Part shown: positions 8,628-19,712 of the stretch, one piece after another | How positions within the stretch are numbered: position 1 is the stretch's first letter | How the letters are laid out: the number at the start of each line of letters is the position of its first letter | Source: Thermocrinis jamiesonii | Lineage (GTDB): Bacteria; Aquificota; Aquificia; Aquificales; Aquificaceae | Assembly (NCBI RefSeq): GCF_000702425.1 | Contig: NZ_JNIE01000002.1 | Coordinates: forward strand, 248,001-312,000 | Reading direction: 5' to 3' | Length of the DNA stretch: 64,000 nucleotides | Notes under the pieces: model-generated | Told to the model about the DNA's origin: nothing | Seen by the model: the letters and a program-made list of their open reading frames with translations, nothing else | Database searches by the model: none | Program-made: the position numbers and the translations under genes

Positions 8628-9835
8628 AAAGTTCCAATAGAAATATTTTCTTTCTTATTAACTCCTTAGCTGGGGGTGGGGCAGAAAAAGTTCTTGTTAG
8701 ACTTCTGCATTATTTAAAGCCAGAGAAATTATTTCTTTTAGAAAAAGATATCGCCTATCAAGTTGAAGAAGAACCTACACTTCTAAGCTCTCATTCAAAG
8801 AACACAAATCCTTTACTTAAGACTTTTTTTATCCCAATCTATGCCTATAGATTAGCAAAAAACATAGGAGAAAATTCCGTGGTAATATCCTTTTTAGAGA
8901 GGGCAAATTTTGTAAATGTCTTTTCTAAGCTATACAAAAAACACAAAGCGGTAATTTCCGTTCGTACGGATCAAGATAAAGGACATGTGGGATTTAGAAA
9001 GTTTAATAAACTGCTTGTTAAACTATTTTATCCAAGAGCAGACCTTTTAATCGCCGTAAGTGAAGGAGTTAAAAAAAGCTTGATATCACTTGGTATAGAA
9101 GAAGGAAAAATAAAAGTTATTTACAATCCTTTTCCGATAGAAAACATAGAGGAGTTAGCAAAGGAGGATTTAGGGGAGTGGGAAAGTGTATTTGAAGGTC
9201 CAGTAATCATCACCGCTGGCAGACTAACCAAACCAAAAGGTCAGTGGTATCTTTTAAGAGTTTTTAGGCAGTTAAAAGAAACCCACAAAGATCTAAAGCT
9301 TGTCATACTTGGAGAGGGTGAGTTAAAGGGATATTTAGTAAAGCTTTCGGAAGAGCTTGGGCTAAGGACCTTTGTTTGGGACAGAGATAAATTTTCTGAA
9401 GATTTTGACGTTTATTTTCTTGGCTTTCAGAGAAACCCCTTTAAGTTTATTGCAAGGTCAAAGCTTTTTGTCTTTCCATCCCTTTGGGAGGGTTTTCCTA
9501 ACGCTTTAGTTGAAGCCATGGCTTGTGGTGTGCCTGTTGTTTCTTCTGATTGCAGGAGTGGTCCAAGGGAGATTTTGGCACCTAACACTGATGTGGAGTA
9601 TCAGACTGAAAAGCCAGAGTTTGCAGAGTATGGTGTGCTTATGCCTGTGTTTGATGTAAAATTTAAATCAGCAAAGGAGCCGTTGGAAGAAAAGGAGAGG
9701 ATGTGGGTGGAGGTACTTGATAGAATGCTTAGGGATGAAAGTTTAAGGATGGAATATTCCACAAAAAGTAAAAAAAGAGCAGAAGATTTTAGGATTGAGA
9801 AGGTTATAGAAAAATGGATGGAGGTGATAGGATGA
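8624..9835 (+). CDS. GT4-family glycosyltransferase (copy B)
   Basis: A 403-residue GT-B glycosyltransferase. The N-terminal domain has INSLAGGGAEKVLVRLL and is only distantly similar to that of copy A at 2266-3525. From about residue 165 to 363 the two proteins are nearly identical, including AGRLTKPKGQW, SLWEGFPNALVEAMA and SDCRSGPREIL. This pattern implies the same nucleotide-sugar donor but different acceptors. It begins in an ATGA overlap with the deacetylase gene and ends in an ATGA overlap with a methyltransferase gene. Confidence 0.88.
   Translation: MKSSNRNIFFLINSLAGGGAEKVLVRLLHYLKPEKLFLLEKDIAYQVEEEPTLLSSHSKNTNPLLKTFFIPIYAYRLAKNIGENSVVISFLERANFVNVFSKLYKKHKAVISVRTDQDKGHVGFRKFNKLLVKLFYPRADLLIAVSEGVKKSLISLGIEEGKIKVIYNPFPIENIEELAKEDLGEWESVFEGPVIITAGRLTKPKGQWYLLRVFRQLKETHKDLKLVILGEGELKGYLVKLSEELGLRTFVWDRDKFSEDFDVYFLGFQRNPFKFIARSKLFVFPSLWEGFPNALVEAMACGVPVVSSDCRSGPREILAPNTDVEYQTEKPEFAEYGVLMPVFDVKFKSAKEPLEEKERMWVEVLDRMLRDESLRMEYSTKSKKRAEDFRIEKVIEKWMEVIG
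9116..9711 (+). repeat. 596-bp direct repeat, copy B (GT4 donor domain)
   Basis: Second copy of the block at 2791-3386, same orientation, no indels and about 96 percent identity by direct comparison. Both ends lie inside coding sequence and the reading frame is preserved. Together the pair marks a recent duplication or gene conversion between two glycosyltransferase genes, and could also recombine to delete the 6.3 kb between them. Confidence 0.95.
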
Positions 9836-10665
9836 AAATAACTTTTTCCTTTGGTAGAAATTGGAAAAACTATGTTAGAACGGTTGACCAAAGAGTTATT
9901 GAAGAGGCAAAGCTGAGTCTTCTGAGATATTTACCAGAAAATGCATACAAGGATAAAACTTTCATAGATGTTGGTTGTGGTTCAGGTTTGTTTTCGTTAG
10001 CAGCCCTTTTATTAGGGTGTAAACAGGTTATCAGCTTTGATTTGGACCCAGAGAGCATAGAAGCTACTAAGTTACTTCAAGAAAAATTTAAGTATCTTAT
10101 ACCTTCCTCATCTAAATGGGATGTATTTTTAGGTAATATTCTTGATGAAGGCTTAGTAAATACTCTCAAGGGACAAGGGGATATAGTATACAGTTGGGGT
10201 GTGTTGCATCATACTGGTAATATGTGGAAAGCTATAGAAAATACATCACATTTAGTAAAAGACCACGGTTATTTAATTATTGCACTATACAATCATGCTC
10301 CCTCATCAGAATTTTGGTTGAAGGTTAAAAAGTTTTACAATGCTAATCCTATAATACAACCAATCTTAATACTTTTATATGGAACCTACGCAAGTTTGGG
10401 ATTTATGATTAGAAGAAGAACACTAAGTTTAAGGAGAGAAAGAGGAATGCATGTTTTTTACGATGCTATTGATTGGTTAGGTGGTTTGCCTTATGAATTT
10501 GCGTGTTTTGACGAAGTAAAAGAATTTGTGGAAAGCTTTGGATTTAGTCTTATAGGAAGCCCTACCAAACTACCCTGTGGCAAAGGTGTTCCCAGCAGTA
10601 TATTTGATAAATTAAGAGCAAAAAATACAGGTTGCAACGAGTTTGTTTTTAAAAAGTCGCTATAG
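9832..10665 (+). CDS. Class I SAM-dependent methyltransferase
   Basis: A 277-residue protein with motif I FIDVGCGSGLFSLAALLLG, strand 2 VISFDLDPESIEATK and motif IV YSWGVLHHTGNMWKAI, a clear Methyltransf_11/23-type core. The C-terminal ~90 residues, with ERGMHVFYDAIDWLGGLPYEFA, are found in methyltransferases of polysaccharide clusters. The ATG at 9832 is preferred over a GTG-like start at 9814: GGAGGTGATAGG lies immediately upstream and the ATGA junction matches neighbouring genes. It is followed after 11 bp by the sugar dehydrogenase gene. Confidence 0.8.
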   Translation: MKITFSFGRNWKNYVRTVDQRVIEEAKLSLLRYLPENAYKDKTFIDVGCGSGLFSLAALLLGCKQVISFDLDPESIEATKLLQEKFKYLIPSSSKWDVFLGNILDEGLVNTLKGQGDIVYSWGVLHHTGNMWKAIENTSHLVKDHGYLIIALYNHAPSSEFWLKVKKFYNANPIIQPILILLYGTYASLGFMIRRRTLSLRRERGMHVFYDAIDWLGGLPYEFACFDEVKEFVESFGFSLIGSPTKLPCGKGVPSSIFDKLRAKNTGCNEFVFKKSL

Positions 10666-10676
10666 TAGGGTGTGCT

Positions 10677-11972
10677 ATGTTTAAAAAGCTAAAAATCTGC
10701 GTAGTAGGACTTGGGTATGTGGGGCTTCCTTTGGCTGTAAGTTTAGCAAGACATTTTAGAGTAATTGGTTTTGACATAAACAAAAAGAGGATAGAGGAGC
10801 TTTTAAGCGGTGTGGATAGAACGGGTGAAGTGGAAGATGCAGAGGATTTAACTCAGGAAAACTTAGAATTTACAAGCGACCCATCTCGCATTGGAGAGTG
10901 CAATTTCATTATCGTGGCTGTGCCTACACCTGTGGATAAGCTAAAAAATCCAGACCTTTCTTTTCTCAAGTCTGCTTCAGAAACCGTGGGTAGGCATATG
11001 AAGCCTGGTAGTGTGGTGGTATACGAGTCCACTGTTTATCCCGGAGCTACAGAGGAGGTGTGTGTGCCAATATTGGAAAAGGAAAGCGGTCTTAAGTGGA
11101 AGAAAGATTTCTTTGTAGGATACTCTCCTGAGAGGGTCAATCCCGGAGACAAAGAGCATACATTAGAAAAAATCGTAAAAGTGGTAGCCGGTGATACTCC
11201 CGAAACCCTTGAGCTTATAGCCGAGGTATACGGAAAGATAATTAAGGCTGGCGTTTATAAAGCCCCAGATATAAGAACCGCAGAAGCGGCAAAGGTTATA
11301 GAAAATATTCAAAGGGATATAAATATAGCCTTGATAAACGAGCTTGCCCTTATATTTCACCGGCTTGGGCTTGACACAAAAGAGGTGCTAAAGGCAGCTG
11401 GAACAAAATGGAACTTTTTGAAGTTTGAACCTGGATTGGTGGGAGGTCATTGCATACCAGTAGATCCATACTATCTTGCTCACAAATCCTTAGAAGTTGG
11501 CTATGTGCCAGAGCTCATACTGGCAGGAAGAAGAATAAATGAATTTATACCAATCTATATAGCTCACGAGCTTGTAAAATACCTTATTAAGACTGGGAAA
11601 AAAGTAAAAGGTGCCAGAGTTTTGGTGCTTGGAGCTTCTTTTAAGGAGAATGTGCCAGATGTAAGAAACAGCAAAGTGTTTGAAATTTTAAAGGAGCTTA
11701 AGGATTTTCAAGTAACCACGATCCTATACGATCCGGTAGCTAACAAAGAGGAGGTGAAGGAAGAGTATGGTGTAGATCTTGAAGAAGACTTTTCGCTTCA
11801 TACACCATACGATGCCATACTGTTTGCAGTTAGACATAAAATATTTTTAGAGAAGTTTAATTTAGAAACTCTAAGAAAGCTTTGCAACGATCCGCCCATA
11901 CTTTTTGATGTGAAGGGGGTCTTTGATAGAGAAGAAGCCCAAAAAATGGGTTTTATATACTGGAGGCTTTGA
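10677..11972 (+). CDS. tviB: UDP-N-acetylhexosamine 6-dehydrogenase (TviB/WbpA type)
   Basis: A 431-residue UDP-sugar 6-dehydrogenase. The NAD-binding motif VVGLGYVGLPLAV is at residues 6-18 and the catalytic Cys is C259 in GGHCIPVDPYYLA. The stretch FDINKKRIEELLSGVDRTGEV fits the TviB/WbpA/WbpO branch, which oxidises UDP-GlcNAc or UDP-GalNAc to the corresponding uronic acid, rather than UDP-glucose dehydrogenase. Combined with the AsnB-like gene this points to a polymer containing HexNAc-uronic acid, possibly amidated. Its TGA overlaps the next ATG (TGATG). Confidence 0.87.
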   Translation: MFKKLKICVVGLGYVGLPLAVSLARHFRVIGFDINKKRIEELLSGVDRTGEVEDAEDLTQENLEFTSDPSRIGECNFIIVAVPTPVDKLKNPDLSFLKSASETVGRHMKPGSVVVYESTVYPGATEEVCVPILEKESGLKWKKDFFVGYSPERVNPGDKEHTLEKIVKVVAGDTPETLELIAEVYGKIIKAGVYKAPDIRTAEAAKVIENIQRDINIALINELALIFHRLGLDTKEVLKAAGTKWNFLKFEPGLVGGHCIPVDPYYLAHKSLEVGYVPELILAGRRINEFIPIYIAHELVKYLIKTGKKVKGARVLVLGASFKENVPDVRNSKVFEILKELKDFQVTTILYDPVANKEEVKEEYGVDLEEDFSLHTPYDAILFAVRHKIFLEKFNLETLRKLCNDPPILFDVKGVFDREEAQKMGFIYWRL

Positions 11973-13396
11973 TGTGGTCTAAATTGATGGAGGGTAAGTT
12001 AAAGTCTATTGATTTTTTGATAGTATGGGTGGTGTTTTACCTTTACTCCCTGTTTGTTGGTTTTTTAGTTCAATTCTTTGTTTTGCCCGTGCTTTTTCCT
12101 TCTGCCCATTGGAAGGATGGTCTAATGGTTGGTGGAGATTGGATATTCTTTCATTCAGAAGCAGTAGAATTGGCAAAGAAAATAGAGCTTGAAGGATGGG
12201 ATGTTTGGAGTTTAAAACCACCACCTTATTATCAATCTATGATAGGGATAACTGCCCTGTTTTATGCATTGACTGGGATACACAAACCTTGGGTTATGTT
12301 GTTTTACAATGCATTTTTACATGCCAGTGCGGGAGTAATGCTTTTTTATCTACTTACGCTTTTCGAAGTTCCAAAAAAGTATGCTCTGATTTTTTCCGCT
12401 TTATTTGTAGTTTCCCCTACATCCCTTACCTGGGTTTCTCAAATTCACAAGGATGGTCTTTATATTTTGGGAATCTACTCTACTTTTCTTGCAATTGCCT
12501 TAGCATTTTCGCAAAAAACCTTCCATAATTTACTTGTAGTATTCTTTGGAATTTTGAGCGGTCTATCGTTTTTTATCGTCGGTAGGGAATACGCTGTAAA
12601 GATCTTTTTTTATTTCCACAGCTTTACAGTTTTAGTGGTCTTTGCTATCATAATTTTTCAACTTATAAAGAAAAACAAAGAAAAAACCTTACAATACTTA
12701 AAAACTCTGTCAGTAGTATTTTTAATTTTTCTTTTCTTTGACTTTTTACAACCACCACAACCACAACCACCACAACCACAACCACCACAACCACAACAAC
12801 CACAACCACCACAACCACAACCACCACAACCACAACAACCACAACAACTACAACAACCACCACCACAACAACCACAACAACTACAACAACTGCAATGGTT
12901 TTGGAACCCTTGGATACCAGATAAAGTGGAATACCTTTTTTACCAGTTAGCTTACTGGAGAAACGAAGTTTGGCCTAAACATCTTTCTGGACATATGGGA
13001 GCTATTGATGAAGATTTAAGATTTTACAGTGTTTGGGATTTTATAGAATATACACCAAGAGCTTTTGTTGTAGGATTGTTTTCCCCTTTCCCAAGTTTTT
13101 GGTTTACAAAGGGCTCTACCACGGGTGGAACTATTGCCAGATACATAACCCCCTTTGAAGCTGTTTATCTTTACATAGCCTGGATACTTTTGCCCTTTGC
13201 CCTTTGGAAGCATAGAGGGAAACCTTGGCTCTGGATTATACTTTTAATCTCTCTTGGTTTTATATGGTTTCACACAGTAGCAGAACCCAACGTAGGTCCC
13301 ATTGTAAGAAAAAGATACGGCTATGTTATGTTTCTTTCCGCTTTAAGCTATAGCGTATTTCTTACAGAGGTTTTTAAAAGGTGGAAAAAATCATAG
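11972..13396 (+). CDS. Polytopic membrane protein with Gln/Pro repeat
   Basis: A 474-residue protein with about nine to ten predicted membrane helices. The first external loop has GGDWIFFHSEAVELAK, and the protein as a whole resembles GT-C-like membrane glycosyltransferases or polymerases of O-antigen clusters, but no family motif is decisive. Between a helix ending FLFFDFL and a segment starting WFWNPWIPDKVEY lies a 49-residue stretch made only of Gln, Pro and a few Leu. Start chosen at the ATG of the TGATG junction; a TTG one codon upstream is less likely. It may act in polymerisation or lipid-linked transfer of the polysaccharide. Confidence 0.72.
   Translation: MWSKLMEGKLKSIDFLIVWVVFYLYSLFVGFLVQFFVLPVLFPSAHWKDGLMVGGDWIFFHSEAVELAKKIELEGWDVWSLKPPPYYQSMIGITALFYALTGIHKPWVMLFYNAFLHASAGVMLFYLLTLFEVPKKYALIFSALFVVSPTSLTWVSQIHKDGLYILGIYSTFLAIALAFSQKTFHNLLVVFFGILSGLSFFIVGREYAVKIFFYFHSFTVLVVFAIIIFQLIKKNKEKTLQYLKTLSVVFLIFLFFDFLQPPQPQPPQPQPPQPQQPQPPQPQPPQPQQPQQLQQPPPQQPQQLQQLQWFWNPWIPDKVEYLFYQLAYWRNEVWPKHLSGHMGAIDEDLRFYSVWDFIEYTPRAFVVGLFSPFPSFWFTKGSTTGGTIARYITPFEAVYLYIAWILLPFALWKHRGKPWLWIILLISLGFIWFHTVAEPNVGPIVRKRYGYVMFLSALSYSVFLTEVFKRWKKS
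12749..12895 (+). repeat. CAA/CCA trinucleotide microsatellite encoding poly(Gln/Pro)
   Basis: 147 bp made almost only of A and C on the plus strand, organised as CAA and CCA codons with a few CTA/CTG. A 15-bp unit coding PPQPQ recurs four times, interspersed with QPQ units. Because units are multiples of three, slippage would change length without breaking the frame. The opposite strand is a G/T-rich run of GG doublets. Confidence 0.93.
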
Positions 13397-14493
13397 TATT
13401 TTCCTCTAACACGGCATTTAGCCTTTACAACTTTAGACTGCATTTGATGAGAGAGTTAAAAAACAAAGGATTTCGTGTAGTAGCGGTATCTCCAAACGAA
13501 AGTGAGTATGCGTCCTTTTTGGCGAAAGAGTTTGAGTTTTACCCAATAAAAAATCTTGACCGTAAAGGTAAAAATCCTTTTAAAGACCTTTTGCTTCTTT
13601 TTGAATATTTAAGACTATACAAAACACTAAAACCACATTTGATAATAAACTTTACCATAAAGCCAAATATCTACAGCTCCATTGCAGGTGGTATTCTGGG
13701 CATTCCATCTATAAGCGTAGTCACTGGTTTAGGGTATGTGTTCATAAGTAAAACATGGCTTACAAACTTAGTAAAGCTATTATACAAAATAGCTTTTAGA
13801 GTCAATAAAATTGTAGTTTTCCAAAATAAGGATGACTTTGAAGAGCTAAAAGGTTTAACTGATAGAAAGGCACACCTAATAAAAAGCTCTGGTGTGGATA
13901 TTGATTACTTTTCTCCTTCTTTTTGCGAAGAAAACAAAAAAGAAAAATTTACCTTCCTTTATGTTGGAAGATTTCTAAAGGATAAGGGACTTTTGGAACT
14001 CGTGAAAGCTTTTGAGAGGTTAAAATCTGAAAATCCAAAAGTTGAACTTTATTTGGTCGGTGATGTGGATGAGGGAAATCCTCGATCTATCAAAAGGGAG
14101 GAGTTAAAGAGCTGGTTAGATAAGGGTTTGGTTAATTGGATAGGCTTTCAAAAAGATGTCAGGCCCTTTTACTGCCTTGCAGATTGCGTAGTTTTGCCTT
14201 CTTACTACAGAGAAGGGATTCCAAGGGTTTTGTTGGAAGCTATGGCTATGGGAAAGCCCATAATCACCACGGACAGTGTTGGGTGCAGGGAAGTGTGTAT
14301 TGATGAGTTTAATGGCTTTTTGGTTGAACCGAGAAATTGGGAAAGTCTTTACGAGGCTATGAAAAGGATGGTTGAGCTTGAAGAAGATAAGAGAAAGTCT
14401 ATGGGGATGAAAGGCAGGCAGATGATTTTGGAAAGGTATGATGTAAAACTTATAGTTGAAAAATACCTCAAGCTGATTGAGTTAGTTGTTTGA
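13381..14493 (+). CDS. GT4-family glycosyltransferase
   Basis: A 370-residue GT-B enzyme. The N-terminus IIVFSSNTAFSLYNFRLHL and FTIKPNIYSSIAGGILGIP match GT4 enzymes acting on undecaprenyl-linked sugars in capsule and O-antigen synthesis. The donor domain shows FLYVGRFLKDKGLLELV and YREGIPRVLLEAMAMGKPIITTD. Translation most likely starts at the GTG at 13381, 16 bp inside the preceding gene, because no other start keeps the conserved N-terminus. It is the last gene of the cluster. It is not a member of the near-identical pair at 2266 and 8624. Confidence 0.86.
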   Translation: MEKIIVFSSNTAFSLYNFRLHLMRELKNKGFRVVAVSPNESEYASFLAKEFEFYPIKNLDRKGKNPFKDLLLLFEYLRLYKTLKPHLIINFTIKPNIYSSIAGGILGIPSISVVTGLGYVFISKTWLTNLVKLLYKIAFRVNKIVVFQNKDDFEELKGLTDRKAHLIKSSGVDIDYFSPSFCEENKKEKFTFLYVGRFLKDKGLLELVKAFERLKSENPKVELYLVGDVDEGNPRSIKREELKSWLDKGLVNWIGFQKDVRPFYCLADCVVLPSYYREGIPRVLLEAMAMGKPIITTDSVGCREVCIDEFNGFLVEPRNWESLYEAMKRMVELEEDKRKSMGMKGRQMILERYDVKLIVEKYLKLIELVV

Positions 14494-14646
14494 TAGAAGT
14501 AGAGGAATACCGCTTCTGCCTTTAGGTTTACAAGGATTTCCTCTATTGCTTTTAGTGTTTTGATCAGCCCAGTTTATAACTGCTAAAAGGTGCCCTAAAT
14601 CCATAGAACTTCTTAACCATTAAGTTCGTCCATGCATAGGGGAAAT
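14494..14646. other. Gap between convergent genes, possible degraded ORF
   Basis: No terminator hairpin or RNA gene is evident. On the minus strand a 40-residue frame (14604 down to 14482) reads MDLGHLLAVINWADQN and then a Gly/Arg/Pro-rich stretch ending LLLSNN; it overlaps the end of the glycosyltransferase gene. It might be a remnant of a lost gene, for instance a transposase N-terminus, but this cannot be shown from sequence alone. Confidence 0.25.
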
Positions 14647-17325
<2,679 letters not shown>

Positions 17326-17339
17326 GATATATATTTTAA

Positions 17340-18458
17340 CTACCGAGTTAGGATATTTTGAATTCTCCTTAGAAGTTCTTCGTGGCTGATGGAAGTCCTA
17401 AAGCCTTCGGGTTTAAAGTGGGTTTGCTTTCCTTCAAAAAGTCTTAGGATCTTGTTCTTTGGTGGAAGGTTTGGTATTTTAAAAGCCTTTGCCAAGGCAG
17501 AAAGAGTGTAAAATCCTACGGACTTTATTTTAGACTCTTCCTTTATGGTTTTTAACACTTTGATCGTTTCTTGAGAAAGTTCCACACTACCCCTAAGAGC
17601 CCAAACCCTTTGTAAAAAGTCCTCATCCCAAAGCTCACCTACCCACAAAGGACCAGCTATCAAAAGTCTATTACCGCAAAAAGGACAGGAACTCCTTATG
17701 CTCTCAATGGATACACTTTCCCTATAAAGGCACTTATCGCAGTAAAGGAGATAGCCAATGTTTTTAACTATCTGATCTGTCCTTTTTGCTCCGATATCCT
17801 TCATTAAGAATACCTTAAAGTGATGCTTGTAGGAGTAGGAAAAGATGGGTCTGAAGGCGTAATCGTGCTTTGCCCCTTCTTCTACGATCTTTTTTATAAG
17901 GATTCTTATGCCCACTTCATGGTAGAATTCACAGTCCAAAAGGGGTTTGCTGGCATACCTTCTTATGCAAGTGTTAGGATATGTCCCAGAAAGCACGGAA
18001 GTATCTGTAGCGGTAACGGAAAGTATGCCTCCCCTTTTTACTGGGAATACCGCAGAATCTAAAAAAGGAATTGAAGAACCGTATGGGTCAATATCCACAT
18101 AATCACAGTTTCTGAGGCGTCTCAGAAGTAGTGAAGCATCTTCTGAGTATATATCCACCTTGCTTGGGTCTATTTGGTTTAACCTTAAGTTCTCCTTAAA
18201 GTTTTCCACAGCCCTTTGACTTATGTCGTTGTATATAACCTTAGAAACTGTGGGTACTTCTAAGAGAAACCTCAAGGCCCTTATCCCACTGGCACCCATA
18301 GGATCGCATACTACCAGATTTTCCCCCTCCATCGCATTTACTATCAGAAGGCTCATGTCCCTGTTTATGACCATAGCCGGGTTGTAAAAAACCGGCATGT
18401 CTGAAGAGACTACTTCAGGCACTTGAACATTCACTATGGCTTTCCCTTCTCTTATCAT
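17340..18458 (-). CDS. trm1: tRNA (guanine26-N2)-dimethyltransferase Trm1
   Basis: A 372-residue Trm1 that forms N2,N2-dimethylguanosine at tRNA position 26. Visible hallmarks: MPVFYNPAMVINRDMSLLIV at the N-terminus, CDPMGASGIRALRFL as SAM motif I, the catalytic DPYGSS in DYVDIDPYGSSIPFLDSAV, and a zinc cluster CDKC...CPFC in the C-terminal half. Trm1 is general in archaea and eukaryotes and rare in bacteria; the Aquifex aeolicus enzyme is characterised and also acts on G27. It overlaps hemE by 4 bp, so it is coexpressed with a haem gene. Confidence 0.93.
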   Translation of the reverse strand: MIREGKAIVNVQVPEVVSSDMPVFYNPAMVINRDMSLLIVNAMEGENLVVCDPMGASGIRALRFLLEVPTVSKVIYNDISQRAVENFKENLRLNQIDPSKVDIYSEDASLLLRRLRNCDYVDIDPYGSSIPFLDSAVFPVKRGGILSVTATDTSVLSGTYPNTCIRRYASKPLLDCEFYHEVGIRILIKKIVEEGAKHDYAFRPIFSYSYKHHFKVFLMKDIGAKRTDQIVKNIGYLLYCDKCLYRESVSIESIRSSCPFCGNRLLIAGPLWVGELWDEDFLQRVWALRGSVELSQETIKVLKTIKEESKIKSVGFYTLSALAKAFKIPNLPPKNKILRLFEGKQTHFKPEGFRTSISHEELLRRIQNILTR

Positions 18459-19456
18459 GCTAATCTGTGTTTTTTAACCGTATCTACAACAAGCTTTACC
18501 TTACTGAGCTCCATATCTGGAGAAAGCCCATGGCCTAAGTTAAATATGTATTTTGTCCTTCTTGGAATTTTTTTCAAAAGCTCCACAACCTTTCTTTGCA
18601 ATACTTCCTCTTCGCAGTATAGCACCGATGGATCAAGATTGCCCTGAAAAGTTCTTGCATCCCTCTCCATCCATCCAAGCATATCTACGGTCCAATCCAC
18701 TGAAAAGGCGGAAACAGGCAGTCCCTTTAGAATTTCCAAATACTCCCCTGACCCTCTATAAAAGTATATCACCGGAACCTTTAGTTCTTGCTTTAATCTT
18801 TGGAAAAAGTCCTTCAAAAGGAGGGCATAGTCTTTAAGGTTTTCGTAAGGTATGTGCATAAGCCAGCTGTCAAAGACTTGCACCAAATCCGCACCTGCTT
18901 TTACCTGTCCCTTAAGGTATTCCACCAAATTATCAGACAGCAAGCTCAGAAATTTACGATACTCCTCTTCCCTTTGCCACATAAATAGCTTTGCCTTTTT
19001 GAAGTCTGTATTACCTTTTCCTTCCACCGTATAGACAAACAAAGTCCAAGGACCTCCACAAAAGCCTATGACTGGCACTTCTTTTTGCACTGCTTTAACA
19101 CCTTTGACTATCTCATTCACAAACTCCGTATCTTTGCTTGTTATCCTTTTAAGCCCATCTACCCTTTGGTCCCACTCCAGCTTTGGACCTTCACCCTCTT
19201 CAAATCTTACCAATATACCCATAGGTTCCAAAGGCACCAAGATATCGGAAAATATGATTATTGCATCAACTCCAAGAAGTTCTAAAGGGAGCAAAGACAC
19301 CTTTACCGCAAGATCTACGTTTTTGCAAAAACTTAAAAAGTCCTTCTCCTTTTCCCTTAGCTGACGGTATTGGGGCATATATCTGCCCGCTTGACGCATA
19401 AGCCAGACAGGAAACCTCTCTATCTTTTCGCCCTCAAGACTCTTTAAAAGAAGCAT
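18455..19456 (-). CDS. hemE: Uroporphyrinogen decarboxylase
   Basis: A 333-residue cytosolic enzyme converting uroporphyrinogen III to coproporphyrinogen III. Signature 1 is RFPVWLMRQAGRYMPQYR at residues 18-35, with the catalytic Arg residues. IIFSDILVPLEPMG carries the key Asp, and the glycine-rich GFCGGPWTLFVYTVEG follows. It ends IFNLGHGLSPD with the conserved His. Length is normal for the family. The start overlaps nothing, but trm1 begins inside its stop. Confidence 0.97.
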   Translation of the reverse strand: MLLLKSLEGEKIERFPVWLMRQAGRYMPQYRQLREKEKDFLSFCKNVDLAVKVSLLPLELLGVDAIIIFSDILVPLEPMGILVRFEEGEGPKLEWDQRVDGLKRITSKDTEFVNEIVKGVKAVQKEVPVIGFCGGPWTLFVYTVEGKGNTDFKKAKLFMWQREEEYRKFLSLLSDNLVEYLKGQVKAGADLVQVFDSWLMHIPYENLKDYALLLKDFFQRLKQELKVPVIYFYRGSGEYLEILKGLPVSAFSVDWTVDMLGWMERDARTFQGNLDPSVLYCEEEVLQRKVVELLKKIPRRTKYIFNLGHGLSPDMELSKVKLVVDTVKKHRLA

Positions 19457-19475
19457 CTTTTTATTTTATTTAATC

Positions 19476-19712
19476 TTATACCTTCCTTTCAAACCTTAGC
19501 CTTTTTGGAAGCTCCTCCAACCAACCAAGGGCTATGACAAAGTTTTTCTCTACAAGCCTTTTAATCTTAGGAAGTTCTTTATGAAGCTCTTCCAGATCCT
19601 CCTTTTCAAGCTTGGGGAGCTCATCTAAAATTTGCTGAAGCTCAGACAATGCTTTTTCAGGATTGAAGGGGTCAGTAAGGAGCTCTTCAAGCTTTCTTAG
19701 CTTTTCTTTCAT
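19476..19712 (-). CDS. Small charged helical protein, 78 aa
   Basis: A short, Leu/Glu/Lys-rich protein with heptad-like spacing ([20 protein letters not shown]), likely an all-helical or coiled-coil peptide. There is no signal peptide. It overlaps the end of lgt by 26 bp and lies 19 bp before hemE on the same strand, so it is cotranscribed. I do not recognise the family. Reality as a gene is supported by operon position and overlap rather than by a motif. Confidence 0.6.
   Translation of the reverse strand: MKEKLRKLEELLTDPFNPEKALSELQQILDELPKLEKEDLEELHKELPKIKRLVEKNFVIALGWLEELPKRLRFERKV

Noticed and set aside
12749-12895. Repeat considered as a CRISPR array
   Set aside because: There are no unique spacers of constant length; units are codon-scale and translated.
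12663-12950. Open frames reading poly-Val (minus) and Asn/His repeats (plus) over the microsatellite
   Set aside because: They are only alternative-frame readings of the CAA/CCA repeat; the Gln/Pro frame continues a complete membrane protein on both sides.
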